A DNA stretch of 64,000 nucleotides from Rosa chinensis (lineage: Eukaryota; Streptophyta; Magnoliopsida; Rosales; Rosaceae). Shown here piece after piece: positions 22,906 through 36,110 of this stretch. Under the pieces are notes generated by a model. The model had not been told where the DNA came from. It saw only the letters and a list, made by a program, of their open reading frames with translations, and searched no databases. The position numbers and the translations under genes are program-made. The stretch lies in the NCBI RefSeq assembly GCF_002994745.2, contig NC_037092.1, forward strand, positions 11,088,501 through 11,152,500, given 5' to 3'. Every line of letters begins with the position of its first letter. Position 1 is the first letter of the stretch.

Positions 22906-23951
22906 GTTTTTTTTTTTTTTGAGTAAAAAGGCCATCCCATTATGTAATTTAGCAAACAGTACAAAAACGATCCACCCCTGTGAGGTCGATAGAAAGAACC
23001 GTTTCGTGGAAACTACTACAAAGCCATCCCTAATAAAAGAGCAAACAAACTAGTAATCTCCTAGCACACCCACCTTTTAGGATTAAGCCCAAAACAACGA
23101 AAAGTAGAACCCAACGAGGTCTCTCTTTTCGTTGCGATCTCTTAACTCAATACAAGAAAAGCATAAGCATATTCCTCATAAACAAAAGAGGAATTATGAT
23201 CAAATGAAAAAAAAAAAAAAAAAATGTAACCAAAAAATTAAAAAAAAATTAAAAAATAAAAAGCCCAGAGACCACTTGGAAGCCCAAGAAGCCCAGATTG
23301 GAGAAACCGTAGCAGTCTCCACTAACGTTTCCAAGCCGCCAGCGAAGAGTTTATTGTCCACGCCGCAACCCTCAATCCGACCCAGCACCTTCATCGTTGG
23401 CAAGATCCAACGCACACTCAGAGATGGCACTGCACCGGCCAGCGCCATAGCCACCGCTGGAACTGAAGACCACGTCAAACAGAGACCAGCCCGAGGCAAA
23501 CTATCGCCTCCTCCATCGAAGACAAGATACTGCGCCAACATGAGCCAAAGACAGCCAGTTGGACCTGCCCCGAGATTTGCACCACTACCATCATTGGAGT
23601 ACAACGAGGAATTGGAGAAGAAAACGAAGCCGTCAGCCCACCAAAATTCACTATTCGGACGCACACAGACCCGCCGCCTCCAAGCACCACCATCTCCAAA
23701 AGAAGCAATCTGGCCGCCGCACCACTCGCTATCATCACCATCAATCGACGGATCAAGAGCAGATCCTTCCTCACTATCAAGAAAGCCACCAAACCAGATT
23801 GGAACAATCAGAGTTCTAATCCCAATCCCACCAACATCACCTCCTCTAACCGAAGAAGATAGAGGTGGACGAAGAGATTTGTCGCCGCCGCCATAATAGA
23901 GAAGCAAGCGATAAGTGTTCTCGCCGCCGCTCACCGAGGAGACGAAACGAC

Positions 23952-23994
<43 letters not shown>

Positions 23995-24024
23995 AAGGCA
24001 TAGGGGTTATTATATTTTTAGCTA
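22906..24024 (-). mobile_element. Poly(A) retroposon with 13-bp target-site duplication, minus strand
   Basis: TATCATTAATCCG occurs exactly at 22893-22905 and 24025-24037. Between them lies 1,119 bp. On the minus strand it starts with an AT-rich leader and a (CT)n tract (23990-23958) and ends in an oligo(A) tail (plus-strand T run at 22907-22920). This is the hallmark of target-primed reverse transcription by a LINE. The minus strand has a 244-codon frame (23934-23200), Gly/Ser-rich, ending in a Phe-rich stretch caused by a second A tract. It shows no reverse transcriptase and no domain I recognise, so the copy is non-autonomous. Confidence 0.82.
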
Positions 24025-24037
24025 TATCATTAATCCG

Positions 24038-24299
24038 ATCTTGACTCGATCGTTACACAAAAAGTCAAAACTCAACTGTTTAAACCTGGCTTTTGAGCTC
24101 GAACATGATAAGATAACTTGTCTTGTTTTCTTTTGGTCGTAATTATATCATGATAACTGGCTATCTGAAACAACGTACATATGATAAGATAACTGGATAT
24201 CTCATCTTCCAATGACATTTTTGCTCTCTACTAGCTCCATAATCACACACACACACAGAGCTTAGAGCTTCAAAAAATCACAGTTGACTCCCCATAGAA
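24038..24299 (+). promoter_or_regulatory. Promoter and leader region of the acyl-CoA synthetase gene
   Basis: 262 bp between the retroposon duplication and the ATG. A (CA)n tract lies at 24246-24258. The retroposon therefore sits within 300 bp of the start codon. No clear TATA box was identified. Confidence 0.4.
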
Positions 24300-27193
24300 A
24301 TGGGTACTTACTCAGACGCCCACATTTGCCACTGCCTGAACCTCTTATCCACTCTTCGTCGCAACTCCGTGGTCACCGTCGCCGGAAACCGGCCAAAGAC
24401 CGGCAAGGAGTTCGTGGACCGCGTCATGGGTCTGGCCCATGGCCTACTTCAACTGGGACTCCAGTCCGGTGACGTCGTCTCCATTGCTGCCTTCAACAGG
24501 TTGTTTACTTTGCTACCAAGCACTAAACTTTTAGATTAATTTCCAAGAAAGTACTAATCTTTGGTTTTGTTGCGATCATTAGTGAGTTGTATTTGGAGTG
24601 GTTACTTGCAATTGCATATGTTGGTGCTGTAGCTGCTCCCCTTAATTATAGATGGGTAAGTAGTAAATTTCAAGCTATAATATATTGGTTCTTACTGTTA
24701 CTGCAGTTGGGAAATCACCAAATTAACCCTTTTTGCAGAGTTATGAAGAGGCAGTTTTGGCAATGGAGGTGGTGAGGCCTGCAATGCTGGTTTCTGATGA
24801 TAGCTGTGTATCATGGTATTCTAAGCTTCAACAAAATGATATTCCTTCTCTAAGGTGGCATGTTTTGCTGGATCCTTCCTCGGATTTTGTAACGGCTTCG
24901 ATTGTTAATGGTGTGTTTCTATGTTATGCAGTTTCAATCAAATTCATGACCACATTATCAGAGAGCCTTGTTTGATTTTGCTAATTGAGTTTAATGTGTT
25001 ACTTACTCTGCATTGTTTGTTTGGCCAGTATTAACTACTGAAACAATTAGAAAGCAATCTGGGAGGGATGCATCATTGGATTACTGTTGGGCACCTGAGG
25101 GTGCTGTTATCATTTGCTTCACTTCTGGTATGAACTGGTCTTATATATTTAGATCCTGATTTTGAGATAGTGGGCATCAATAACATTTATATGTAATTAT
25201 TATTATTTTTCTTTCTTCGTAATGTAATTAGTTTTTTTGATAACTTGATTGATGCCATATTGGAGTTTAAAACTTTGAATCCATATTTATAGCAATTGAA
25301 AATTGTGTAAAGTTGATCGATCAACTCATGAGGAATTGCATGGAACCAAATCACAAGCATATGATATGCAGCGTATCAAATGCTAACCCTTAGCTAGAGG
25401 AATTTGTCTTACTAAAAGGTCTTTCATGATTATGTCCCAAAATAAAAAGGACATAGTTTAGAAGAGAATTCTGTTTTGATTATGTATGTTATGTCCTACA
25501 CAGGAACCTCAGGAAGGCCAAAGGGGGTTGCCATAAGCCATTCAGCCTTTATAGTACAGTCCCTAGCAAAAATTGCGGTCGTTGGCTACGATGAGGAAGA
25601 TGTATGCATTGTGTACTTTATATAGCTATGTAATATAAAAAGTGTGTACTACTGATATTTGGATTTGAATTCAGCGTAGAAGCAGCAGAGTTGAACCACA
25701 AATCTGATTAGCTGAAGGAATTGAATGAGCTTTGAATATATAAATGTGTGGTTATTTGCAGGTGTATTTGCATACTGCTCCACTCTGCCACATTGGTGGT
25801 TTGTCATCAGCACTAGCAATGCTCACGGTTGGAGCATGCCATGTATTTATACCTAAATTCGATGCTAAATCTGCCATCGAAGCCATAGGACAACACAATG
25901 TAACTTCTCTAATCACAGTCCCTGCCATGATGGCCGATTTAGTTTCTACATTCAGGTAAATAATCAGTGTGCTTTGGATAGTAGCATTTTAATTCATTGT
26001 GTTGAAACAGAGTGATTTAACCGTGCTCAGGGGAAATGATACATCTAAATGCATAGAGACTGTCAAGAAGATATTAAATGGAGGTGGAGGTTTGTCAATT
26101 GAGCTCACCAAAGCTGCCACCAAATTGTTCCCAAAAGCTAAGCTTCTCTCAGCTTATGGTGAGTCCCTCATGTATGGTCGTTTAATCGGCAAGAATCTCA
26201 ACCAGTCTTACAAATTTGCTCTTGTGGCTTTGTAGGGATGACGGAAACGTGCTCTTCACTGACCTTCATGACCCTGTATGACCCGAAAGTCGATCAAAGA
26301 AAATCGCACTCAGTAGATCAAACAAGAGGTATTTGTGTTGGCAAGCCTGCTCCTCATGTAGAGTTGAAGATCTGCGCCGATGGGTCTTCTGATGTGGGGA
26401 GGATATTAACTAGAGGACCTCATGTGATGCTTAGATACTGGAATGGAAGTCTCGCAAATGCAGCTGCAGAGTCCAGCAGTGGAGTTTGGCTTGACACAGG
26501 TGACATTGGATTCATTGATGACTATGGTAACGTATGGCTTATAGGACGAGCAAATGGTCGAATCAAGAGTGGAGGGGAGAACATTTACCCTGAAGAGGTG
26601 ATCATCACACACGTTGACTATGTGCACAAGTTACCATGATCACAGATTGGAATTTCATCGTATGCAGCCATTGTGTATAATGTTTCATGTAGAAGATTTC
26701 ATGTTCATTCTTTAACACTACAGATGCAGTGAAAGTTGTTCAATGATACAGGTAGAGAGAACCCTATTACGACATCCAGGAGTTACCGGCGTTGTTGTTG
26801 TGGGAATTCCAGACGCTCGTCTCACGGAAATGCTTGTTGCTTGTGTTCAAATAAGAGAAAACTGGCGATGGGTGAATACGAGTACCAAAGACTCAGTTGC
26901 AAATCAAATGCTTCACATTTCCAGTGAGATCCTTTTGCGATACTGTAAAGAAAAGAATTTGACTGGGTATTTCTCTCTCATAGATTCTTTGCTATTCAGA
27001 TTCCTCAAATCCATGTACTATTACTATATGGTGGTTTACGTGTTCTTTATCAATCTTTCGCAGGTTTAAAATACCAAAGAAGTTCATTGTATGGAAGAAG
27101 CCATTTCCGCTCACAACGACTGGAAAAATAAGAAGAGACCAAATGCGGGGAGAAGCTATGTTGCATCTGCAATATTTGATTAGTCATTTATGA
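24300..27193 (+). CDS. AAE14: 2-succinylbenzoate-CoA ligase (phylloquinone biosynthesis)
   Basis: Predicted 556 residues (Arabidopsis AAE14 has about 560). Exons: 24300-24499, 24583-24655, 24739-24910, 25029-25127, 25504-25601, 25762-25955, 26031-26158, 26236-26597, 26752-26966, 27064-27193; GT-AG throughout and frame kept. It is an ANL-family adenylating enzyme. The P-loop TSGTSGRPKG is at 180-189, YGMTET at 321-326, WLDTGD at 406-411, the hinge region GRANGRIKSGGENIYPEE at 425-442, and the catalytic lysine is in TTTGKIRR (Lys535). The reaction is o-succinylbenzoate + ATP + CoA to OSB-CoA, the MenE step towards vitamin K1 for photosystem I. The C-terminus SHL resembles a PTS1 peroxisomal signal, matching the dual plastid/peroxisome location known for AAE14. 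The acceptor at 26030 was chosen over 26010 because the latter gives a stop. Confidence 0.92.
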
Positions 27194-27831
27194 TTCCCTT
27201 TTCTACCTTCTCATTGTTAAATGAAGGTAAAAATACACTATTTTCATGATTGGAATCATGACCTCATTCAAAATTGGGATTTTTGTTGTGCAACTAAAAT
27301 GAAATTAGAAACATGGGGAATTTATTCTGAGATTAATCAGACGAAATGAACATGTAACTATGCTATGTAAAAAGCCAAAATATCTATTGAGCTGGCAGAC
27401 TGGCACATGTACAAAACAGACTATAAACCTATACAAAACAGGTGAAACTTGAAACAAAAATTCCTAGGGTATGGAAGAGGAGAACTTGTGCTTTACAACA
27501 GACGAGGGTTTTACCTCGGCAACTAGACAAAAGGACTGTAAAGAAGATTATATTTCACCTAAACCAAGCTCACCAAGTGCACTGCCAGTACTGGTAGCAA
27601 CTATTTGCATCTCTTTCTCTTCAGCAAATTTGCTTCTGCAAAAGGTTTGGCATCACATATAGGAATTATAGTTCTCACCAGACTCCAACTCTTTCAAGCA
27701 TTTCAAATCTGTAGCATTAAAATGCAGAACGATTAAGCATAGGAACCAACAATATCTAAAACAACTATGGATCATATTATATCAAATGACATGGTTAGAA
27801 GAGAGAGAACATTACCAAGTCAAAGGGCAGA
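27194..27831. other. Convergent 3' ends of AAE14 and the WAP gene
   Basis: 638 bp between the two stop codons, which face each other. It must hold both polyadenylation regions. No other feature seen. Confidence 0.6.
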
Positions 27832-30800
27832 TCAAATAGATCTAATTTCTGCACTTAATTCCCTTCTTACCAGCTTCAAGATCTCAGTTATCTGAAAAAG
27901 CAAGAGAAAAGGCTGGATTAATACAGATCTTTTTTCTTTACATATACACACACAACTGGGACTTTAACAGTGATACTACTATGTTAATTAAGTTCATAAC
28001 CTATTTGCTCTAGATTTATGTAAATTTGGTTATACTTTAGTTACTATTATTTAATGTAAATGAGATCCATATCATCATGTAAATGTAGTCCATATTTTCA
28101 GTAAACAAAGATGTTTTTTCATCTAGTCTCAAAGTCCGTTATCAGGCACCACTACATTCACCTTATGTCATACATTTTCATCTGTGCCTATTAGATTAGT
28201 TGATGAATTACTCATTAGTTTTACTATTTTTTTCATAGTTTTTATATTTTAAGTTTTCATGGTTTCCATTGATTTCTACCAATATTTCTATGGATATCAA
28301 ATACATGCAATAGTATCTCCACTAACACCAACATTTTCATCCTGGCACACAGTCCCCTAAAATATAGAACACATAGAGCTAACATGATCACGGGGAATAG
28401 AAGAAAGTGTCTTACTCCAGGATAATGCTGCAATATTGGTGAATAATGATCAAGGGCAATGTATATTTTTTCAACAAGATTCAACAGAGTGTCCACCTCA
28501 TCCCCCAAAAGATCAACCTGAAATCCAAGGGTATGTACATTATATACACTTCAAAGATAAAATAACAGGGGTTATTCATATTTTATAGCATAGCTAAGTG
28601 ATTTAGAGGATATACATGACTTGTTGCATGTAAGAGGCAAGCATGCAGATAATAGGTAATTAGGTATACAAATTCAGTCTTTTTAATCTACTTTAATCCA
28701 TCACATATATATTACCAAGAAGTTCCTAAATGCTTAGGAAATTAGATAAAAAATAGCCAAGTCATGGTACATGTTCAAAGATAATACTAAATAGTACAAA
28801 CTAAAGCTTAATACTGGTAAAGTGGTAAGGAAGGCTGTCTGTGTGTGTGTAACTACGTATATATATTACCATTAAGTTACTTAATGGAACCTAAGAGAAG
28901 TATTTAAAAGATGGCCATGTGATAGTAGATGTTCAAAGACAACCTGATATAATACAAAACTAGGGCTTTACACTGAAATGGAAGGCATATTGTGGCGAAT
29001 GAGGAAAGATAACTTCCAATTGCATATCAAACAGTGCGTCTCAATTATATGCAATCAATTCAGTTCCCTGAGTTCCATAGCATGCAACAGAAATACAAGG
29101 CCAAGAGATAAAGTTGAAATACGCGCGCGTGCACACACGTGTGTGTATGTGCGCGCGTGCCTGTGACCTGTCTACTATACATACCTCAGCTTCAGCTTTC
29201 TCAAGGTCAGAACATTTCTTTTCAAATCTCTGCTTGTACAGCAATCCTCGTCTTACAAGTACATCAGCTTTTTGTTTAAGCAAATGTGATTGAGAAGTCA
29301 AACTTTTCAACCTGAAAACACGACCATGCAAATAAAATCAGAACTTTACAACTGAGCTCTAAAAGTCAATCAGAATTTCTCAAGTCTTGTAATTCAATCT
29401 AAAAGTCAATCAGAACTTTACAAACAAAACAGAATTCAAACCATGAAAATGAAAAATGAAGCACCAGACGATGGAGACATCACATCCTCAACGTGTATCT
29501 TTCCTTTGCACTGCAAAACCCCTTGTATACTTATTCCTATCTAATGACCCTGCAGGCTCAATTTTCTGGGTATGCCAATGCATTTTAAAAGATAAAGGCA
29601 CTAAGGTTGAGTTAAAACATAAGTAGGTGTTGCTCATATATCAAGCCTTCAAATTAAAAATTTTCAAGGTAACTTCATTGGATTGATGCATTCTATGAGG
29701 AAAAGATAAAGAGTCGACATATGGCCAACTAAGACCAAATAGCAAACAAAGACCAAGGGACACTGATGCAGAAGTGGAGAGAAAACACAGTAGAAGAAAG
29801 AACCTAAAGTGGGGGTAAACTTGATTTAGAACTTCTCCAATGAACATACTGAAATCTCATATCCTATTATAATAAAGCCTATCAAAATAGGCCATCCATA
29901 AATAATCAACAGGAGTCAATGTAAAAATTGTCAAACTTTCTGGATTCCATCCTAAAACGTTGTTACCTGACTAAACAAATTGGCCTGATACATAACAGTT
30001 CTACCTACATACCTACCTCTTTCCAGGTACTCAAAAAATCAGAGAACTATCTAAAATACATGTCTGGACATGTGGCTTTGAATGTAGGGAAGTCTCAAGA
30101 AACATACAAGACTGTAGGATCAATTTTATATACAGAATTACAGCATAAAAGGCATAGATAAGAAAAGCATTCAAAGATAACAAAAGCTGTGCAAAGTACC
30201 TCGAACATTTTCCTGAAATATCTCGTGTCACTCTACATTCGAAATCAGTAAACGCTTTCAATAATCCACTGACATAGACAGCTATTGATTCAAATTGTTC
30301 ACTAAGCTCCCTTTCTTTTGCTTCGAACAGAGATACAGCATTCTGCTTCTCTTGGTTGACATCAAGAAGCCTCCTTCTATCTTCCTCAACTTGCCTCAAC
30401 TCTTTCAGAGCTGCTTCAAGTTTTTGTTCTAACTTACATATGTCTGCCTTGTGTCTTTCATTTTGCTCCAACGCTTCAACCAAATCACGCTTTGCAGCAT
30501 TGGACTCTTCAACGCTTTCTGAAATCAATTTCTGATGTTGACACATCTCACCCCTTAAATTTTCAACCTCTTGAGCAGCTAATTCATATCTTTCTTTTTC
30601 ATTTGCCAATGCAGCAGCTGCATCTCGTGCCAACTGCTCCCTTTCTTCTCCCAGAAAAAGTACTTCTTGCTGTAATCTCACTTTGTTTGCAACCTCCACT
30701 TCTAATTGTTTTTCCTTTTCTCGTTTGTCCATCTCCTGCAAAACCCGAAGTTCACATTCCTCAATATATTTAATGTTCAGTTCATTGAGTTTCTCCTCAG

Positions 30801-32724
30801 CATTCTTCAAAGCATCTTTGAATATAACACCACATAGTTCTTGCGTGATGATGAACTCCATATTCAAATCTTCCAATTCACATCTGGTAGCAGGTTCAGC
30901 TTCATGAAAAGCTTCTTTGAATTTGCTTTTGTAAATTTCATGCATAATACTATTCTCCACCTGTGACTCTTCAGCAATGCATTTAATCTCATCCACCACT
31001 TCCTTGACAATAACAGCAAATAAATCTTCACCAATTAAAGCTTCAATACGCGCATCTTCCATAGCTGCTTTAATATTTCCAGCTGTTTTCGATAACTTTG
31101 CCTCAGCCAGAGAGTGTTGTGACAGGTTCTCTGCAGCTTCAGAAACTTGTAGTGAAAGGCACTTAATTTCTCTCTTCTTATCCTCAAGCAAATCTCTGAG
31201 TTGGTGGTTTTCTGAGAGGAGTGATTCCACTCTATCTTTCAAGCTGCTAAGACTTTCTTCATTGCTGCCAAATGTATGAGGAAGAAATATAGCTACTTCC
31301 CCCTTTTCTACAAGAATTTCATCTACTTTAGAAATCACCTCAGATATTCTCTTTCTCAACATATCCAACTCCTTATTCTTCTTTATTGTTAGAGAGGGTC
31401 TCCTTTCTCTCAGCAATTCCCTCCTGTGGCTGAAATGCTGCTCGGTCAGATCTCGTATTTTTAACTCATGGTTTCTCTTCAATTTAGTAATCTCATTCTT
31501 ACAGTGGCTTATCAATTCATCTTTTGACATATGCGTAAGCAAGGCAGGATCCAAATGTTCTTTCATATTTATTTCTAACTCATCATGTATACCATTTTCT
31601 TCCCAAAGGGACGAAGATGATGATGCTGATGGTGATAATGTTGTTGCTGTTGTTGTTATTGCTGATGGTAATGATGATGCTGATTTAAGATTGTTCAATA
31701 CCTCGCGGTAAGAACCGGCACCCTTTTTACCATTGCTACTCTCTTCTTCACCTTCCAAGGATCCATGAGAAGATAGCTGCCCATTGTCAGAGACAGATAG
31801 TGATTTAGAAATAGCATCTAATTCATCACGTATACTTGATATCCCTTTGATCCTTCCATCCCAGTTCACATTTTTTGCACCAGAAAAGCAATCCCACATG
31901 TTTTCTTCAACACTCCAAATACAATTCCTCATCACAAGCGCTTCAATTTCTCCTTCAATTTTTTCTTTAAACTCCTGCTCCACCTGCCACTCATATACTG
32001 ATGCCTTTGACAAGTGAACCATTTCTTCCACCTGTTGATAGACACTTTCTATTGTAGTCTTTAGACTATCCAAGGTTCTATCCACATTCCACCTGTCAGA
32101 TACTTTATCTTGCAGTATGTCACCCAAACCAGAACTGGAACTAATCCTCTTCATTGAATTACGCCCTCTTATGCTATCAATTTCTTTTTTGAGCTTCTTG
32201 AATTCCTCATTAGTAGTCCCTCTTAAGTGGACCAAAGTTTCTGCTATTCTATCATGCCCAGCAACAGCTTCAAGGGAAGTAGGCTGCTGCATTCGATCTT
32301 TGCTACCCATATGAGTAAGTCCGTGTTGGGTACCTCTTGACTCTCGGAGCATTACTAAAGACCCCGAGAATTGGTTCTCATCAACACCCACGTGATAAAT
32401 ATGTAACATTTCCTTCAATTTAGTCACCTCTTGTTCTTTCTGAGCAATTTTCTCAGCTGCCTCTTCTGTTACTGCATTCACCATACCCTTGATGACCGAG
32501 TCACTCACCATCCTTGATATGGTCAACCGTTCGTTGATATCTTCCATGTAAGAGTCCAAATCCTCAAGAAGATCAACATCCGGATTCTCACTTTCTTTCA
32601 CACTATAATTATGCTGCACCAACCCACCATTGCATGATACAAAACCATTACGCATGACCTCTAAACTCTCCATCCCACCATTGCACGATTTAACATCATT
32701 ATCCATGACTTTTAAACGCTCCAT
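27832..32724 (-). CDS. WAP: WPP domain-associated protein (coiled coil)
   Basis: Predicted 937 residues. Exons (minus): 32724-30200, 29311-29185, 28517-28416, 27891-27832; GT-AG, frame kept. The N-terminus has the family block [20 protein letters not shown] (57-76) with VIKGMVNAV following. The C-terminus has [45 protein letters not shown] and [12 protein letters not shown]. These match the plant WPP-domain-associated protein, known from tomato as a coiled-coil partner of the WPP protein MAF1 at the Golgi. Most of 190-840 is predicted coiled coil rich in Glu/Lys/Leu. A low-complexity Ser/Thr stretch is at about 345-372. The first 34 residues are a 17-residue tandem duplication. The gene appears intact; the tomato protein is somewhat shorter. 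Confidence 0.9.
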
Positions 32725-33300
32725 AGCCTCTAATGTTCTTCACATATATCGAAATAACATCACCACCAAGTACCAAATTACAGAAAACCAATCACTAACT
32801 TAAGCCACCAGAACCGTCAAAATACCGTGCACACTCACAAAACTGCAAACATTCAGCAAACAAAATCATAAGCACACCCAGAGATAATCATGAATCACAT
32901 TAAACAAAGAAGCCCCAATAACTCTAATCCTTTCTACTCAAAATGTGAACCAAATTACAAAGACCCTCTTGGGGGCCAACCAAAACAATAGATTCTATTC
33001 TAGTCTTTTCATTTCCATCAGCCTTTGCCCATCTTAAAAATTTCTCCTTTTTAGTTTTTCTCACCAACCAAACACAGCTCAAACACCAAAATGAACTATA
33101 AATTTCAGCTCTTTACTATTTTCTCTGACAGCCCAACTTGAGCTTCCACTAAACTAATTTCAGACAAGAACAAAGGAGCAATTTAAACAACCCAAAATGA
33201 CAGAGCCATAAAGCCACTTACTTGCAGTGAAGAAGCTGAATCCGGTGATGGAGCTACCCTCGGCCAAAATCAACGGTCAGGGCGTGTTTGAAATCCCGAG
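32725..33300 (-). other. 5' UTR and probable 5'-UTR intron of the WAP gene
   Basis: On the minus strand a donor, CACTGCAA/GTAAGTGG, lies near 33221. Acceptor options ATTAG/AGG lie just before the ATG at 32724. A leader exon (about 33222-33290) joined to the coding exon across a roughly 490-bp intron is likely. Confidence 0.55.
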
Positions 33301-34135
33301 ATGACCGTTGGATTCGGGAAAAGCTGCTTTCTTTGCACAGAAAGGTTTTCTGATTTTCTGGGGGTTTCTGGTTAGGGTTTATGGATTCTGGGCTGAGAAA
33401 GAGGGAGGGTTATTGGATTTGGTGAGCGGGAGAGGGATTGGAAGCACTTGGCTCCCAAATACTGTTTCAAATTACGGGAATTGCCCCTGTGCCCTGACTT
33501 TTGCCTTGGAATTGCTGCGTCAATTTTGGGAAGTCCTGTCCCGTGACGTCAGCGTATAAAAAATTTGTTTGTATTGGTCCTCCCCTCCCTATTATTATCC
33601 CAAACAAAATAGCACAAAATTGCCATATATCCGTTCTTCCTGATTGCAAAATTTTACTTTTACGTAGAAAAATCATCAAGTTGTTCTACCCTTGAGTAAT
33701 TAGATTAGCTCACTACTACAAACATTTTGTAAGTCGAAGGTTTTTGAGTTCTAACACAATTTTTAGCTCGGAGTTTCAATACTCCAAAATATCGTAAAAT
33801 TTTCATAAAATTACAGCATTTTTTTTTTTGTTCTGACAATCATAGAACTCATATTTGTAAAACTCTTTCAGTTACTCCTAATATAAGAAGTCTCTCTATC
33901 ATTCCCTTTATTTTTCAAAAACATCATTTTTTAACTCTCCCATCGAGTAGAGGGGGAGAATAGAATAGAAAATAAAGAAGTCTTATGAACATTTCAAAAA
34001 TCAAAACACACTTTATTATGAACTAATTTATCAGATAAAATATGAGGTTTTGTTGGATTTTAATCACTTAAGTCAATGCAGGGTGCTCCAATTTTAGGTG
34101 ATTTTAATGAGAAAATGAAATTGTTGAGCTATACT
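33301..34135. other. Upstream region of the WAP gene, otherwise empty
   Basis: Contains the presumed WAP promoter at its left edge and then AT-rich DNA. No TATA box or other gene could be supported. Confidence 0.45.
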
Positions 34136-34668
34136 TTTTCTTTTCTTTTTTTTGGATCAAGAAGAATTTATTGATAAAATGATGAAACAAACTTATATCA
34201 AGGAGTACATAGTGGTCTCATTAAACTCCATCACAGATAAGTAGGAAAGAGTACCACACTCCATTACAAAACACTGAAAACTTACTAACTTTGCTCCTAT
34301 AATTTCATTGAGCCAATCCGGCGTCAACTTCCACCAATAGGTAGGAAATGACAAGTTAATCGTTGTCTTTACAACACGATGCGCTGCTTTATTACATACT
34401 CTAGAGACCGAGCCCCAACTAACTGACTGAAAGTGACTCAAAAAGAACTTTGCTTCTTCCACCAGCACGCCTTCATGACTATAATCTCCTGATCTTCTCC
34501 AAGGGCCAAGAACACATTTTTCGCATCTTCTTCAATCTCTAAATGTTGGAAACCAGCTTGAAGGCAAAAATAAAGGACATTTACTAGGGCCGACACCTCA
34601 CACGTCACCTGGAACAGCAAGTACTCCCAAACATTCCCCCATCTGATCAAGGCAAACGGCTCCAAGAT
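34136..34668 (-). pseudogene. 3' fragment of a LINE: RNase H domain and poly(A)
   Basis: Two overlapping minus-strand frames. 34665-34438 contains FQHLEIEEDAKNVFLALGED, the Asp-bearing strand of the reverse-transcriptase-type RNase H fold. 34468-34193 contains VSRVCNKAAHRVVK, the conserved N-x-x-A-H-x-x-A/V motif, and WWKLTPDWLNEII, the usual ending. They are joined by one frameshift near 34450. On the plus strand a T-rich tract (34138-34152) marks the tail. It is a 5'-truncated non-LTR retrotransposon copy. Confidence 0.8.
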
Positions 34669-35146
34669 TTAATTCAAGAATCTCCAAAAGTAGTTTGTCC
34701 AAGTATAAAATGTAGTTTGTTTAATATGCAATCATATATGTGATCATCAATACTGCTGTTTCTTTTTTTGTTGAATAAAGGGCTTTATGTCCTGTTAAGC
34801 ATTGCTTTATTTCATGATTTATTTTTTTAATTTTTTTTATGGAGCTGTATTTCATGTAATTGATGTCTATTTATGTGTTGGTCCCTACTGAGATTTAATT
34901 TATAGTTAGAGGGATGAATTGGGTAGCAGTAACATGTTCTAGTTATTGATATATCACTTTGCATAAAACACTAGAAACTTTTTCTGCAAACTTGAACTTC
35001 CATTCAAAGCTGAGAGAGATCACTTATGAATTTACGACACTATGTAAATCAATCATTTTAAATTTTTTATTAAATAAAGAGTTTGTATCATTAATATGAC
35101 CATGAATTATGGGTTAGAATAGTAAAAAAAAAAATCTATATAAATA
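34669..35146. other. Non-coding stretch, no feature recognised
   Basis: AT-rich with short T and A runs. Nothing supportable. Confidence 0.5.
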
Positions 35147-36110
35147 TTGATAGTGTCAGTCTATTCTATCTTACTTCATAAGTCGAGCACGCTATTGTGG
35201 TATGACAGAACCAAAAGACTCTTAGAGGAACTTCTATTAGCACAGACCAAAAAAATCCAAACAAAACAACTAGAGTCTCCGAGAACGGGAAGGAACTATC
35301 AACAACTAAACAATGACAAAAAGAGAACCCAATGGACCTTCTGGACCCAAGAATATCAAGCCCGAAAATTAACAGCAACATTCTAGGCCCAATTAACAGC
35401 CCAAAAAGCCCATATAGGAAAAACCCTAGCTGCACCTCAAGTAGCCACCAAAACAACTACGCCTCCATCTAAGATGCCAATCCTGGCCGGCCCAACAGTC
35501 GTCTGACCAGCCCTGACCCACTTGTTCGCCATCACGTCGCCATCGCCGTCACCGACATCCTCGAGTATTGGGAGGTCCAGAAACGACCTTCACTATAGAT
35601 CCCCACTATTAGACCATCAACCACCGCAACGACCTCTGCACCACGAGCCTCTATCATAGCCGCCCTGCTGCTATGGCCCCTGTTAGCACATCGCCTACTA
35701 GACCATACAACATCTCCACCCACGCTAGAAAGAATTCCACTAACACTAGCCAATTAAGGTCGAGCCCAAACTCCAGGAGGCCACACTGAAAAGGCCATCC
35801 CACCATCATAAGCCTAAGAAGGCAGACACTTAATAGGAGATCATAAGCCTAAGAGGGCAGACACTTAATAGGAGATACACGCGGCTCTTGAAGGAGTAGA
35901 ACTGCAGCAAGGGATCAAAAAGCTCCGATTGAAAATGGAACCAATGTCAGGCATAACAGCCAAACCAAGAACATAGGGTGAGAGACAACACTAGGACAAG
36001 CCTAGCGCTTCTAACGAGGGTGGCAAAGAGCGCTGACATCATGCTCAGCGCCTTTAGTCGACGTAACTAGGGTTCCAAGGGGGACAAGCAACAGAGCTCT
36101 AGTCATCTTT
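35147..36110. other. GC-richer repeat-like block, unclassified
   Basis: Base composition rises against the flanks. The minus strand has short frames (35753-35532, 35456-35166) in the style of plant retroposon 5' regions, such as that at 22906-24024. No domain, tail or target duplication was identified. A 35-bp tandem repeat lies inside. Confidence 0.3.
35807..35876. repeat. 35-bp tandem duplication
   Basis: Two adjacent copies (35807-35841, 35842-35876) beginning CATAAGCCTAAGA; they differ at one base. Confidence 0.9.

Noticed and set aside
23200..23934. 244-codon minus-strand frame as a host gene
   Set aside because: It lies wholly within a retroposon with a 13-bp target duplication and ends in a poly(Phe) tract made by oligo(T).
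26011..26030. Upstream acceptor (26010) for AAE14 exon 7
   Set aside because: Using it gives an immediate in-frame TAA; the acceptor at 26030 keeps the frame.
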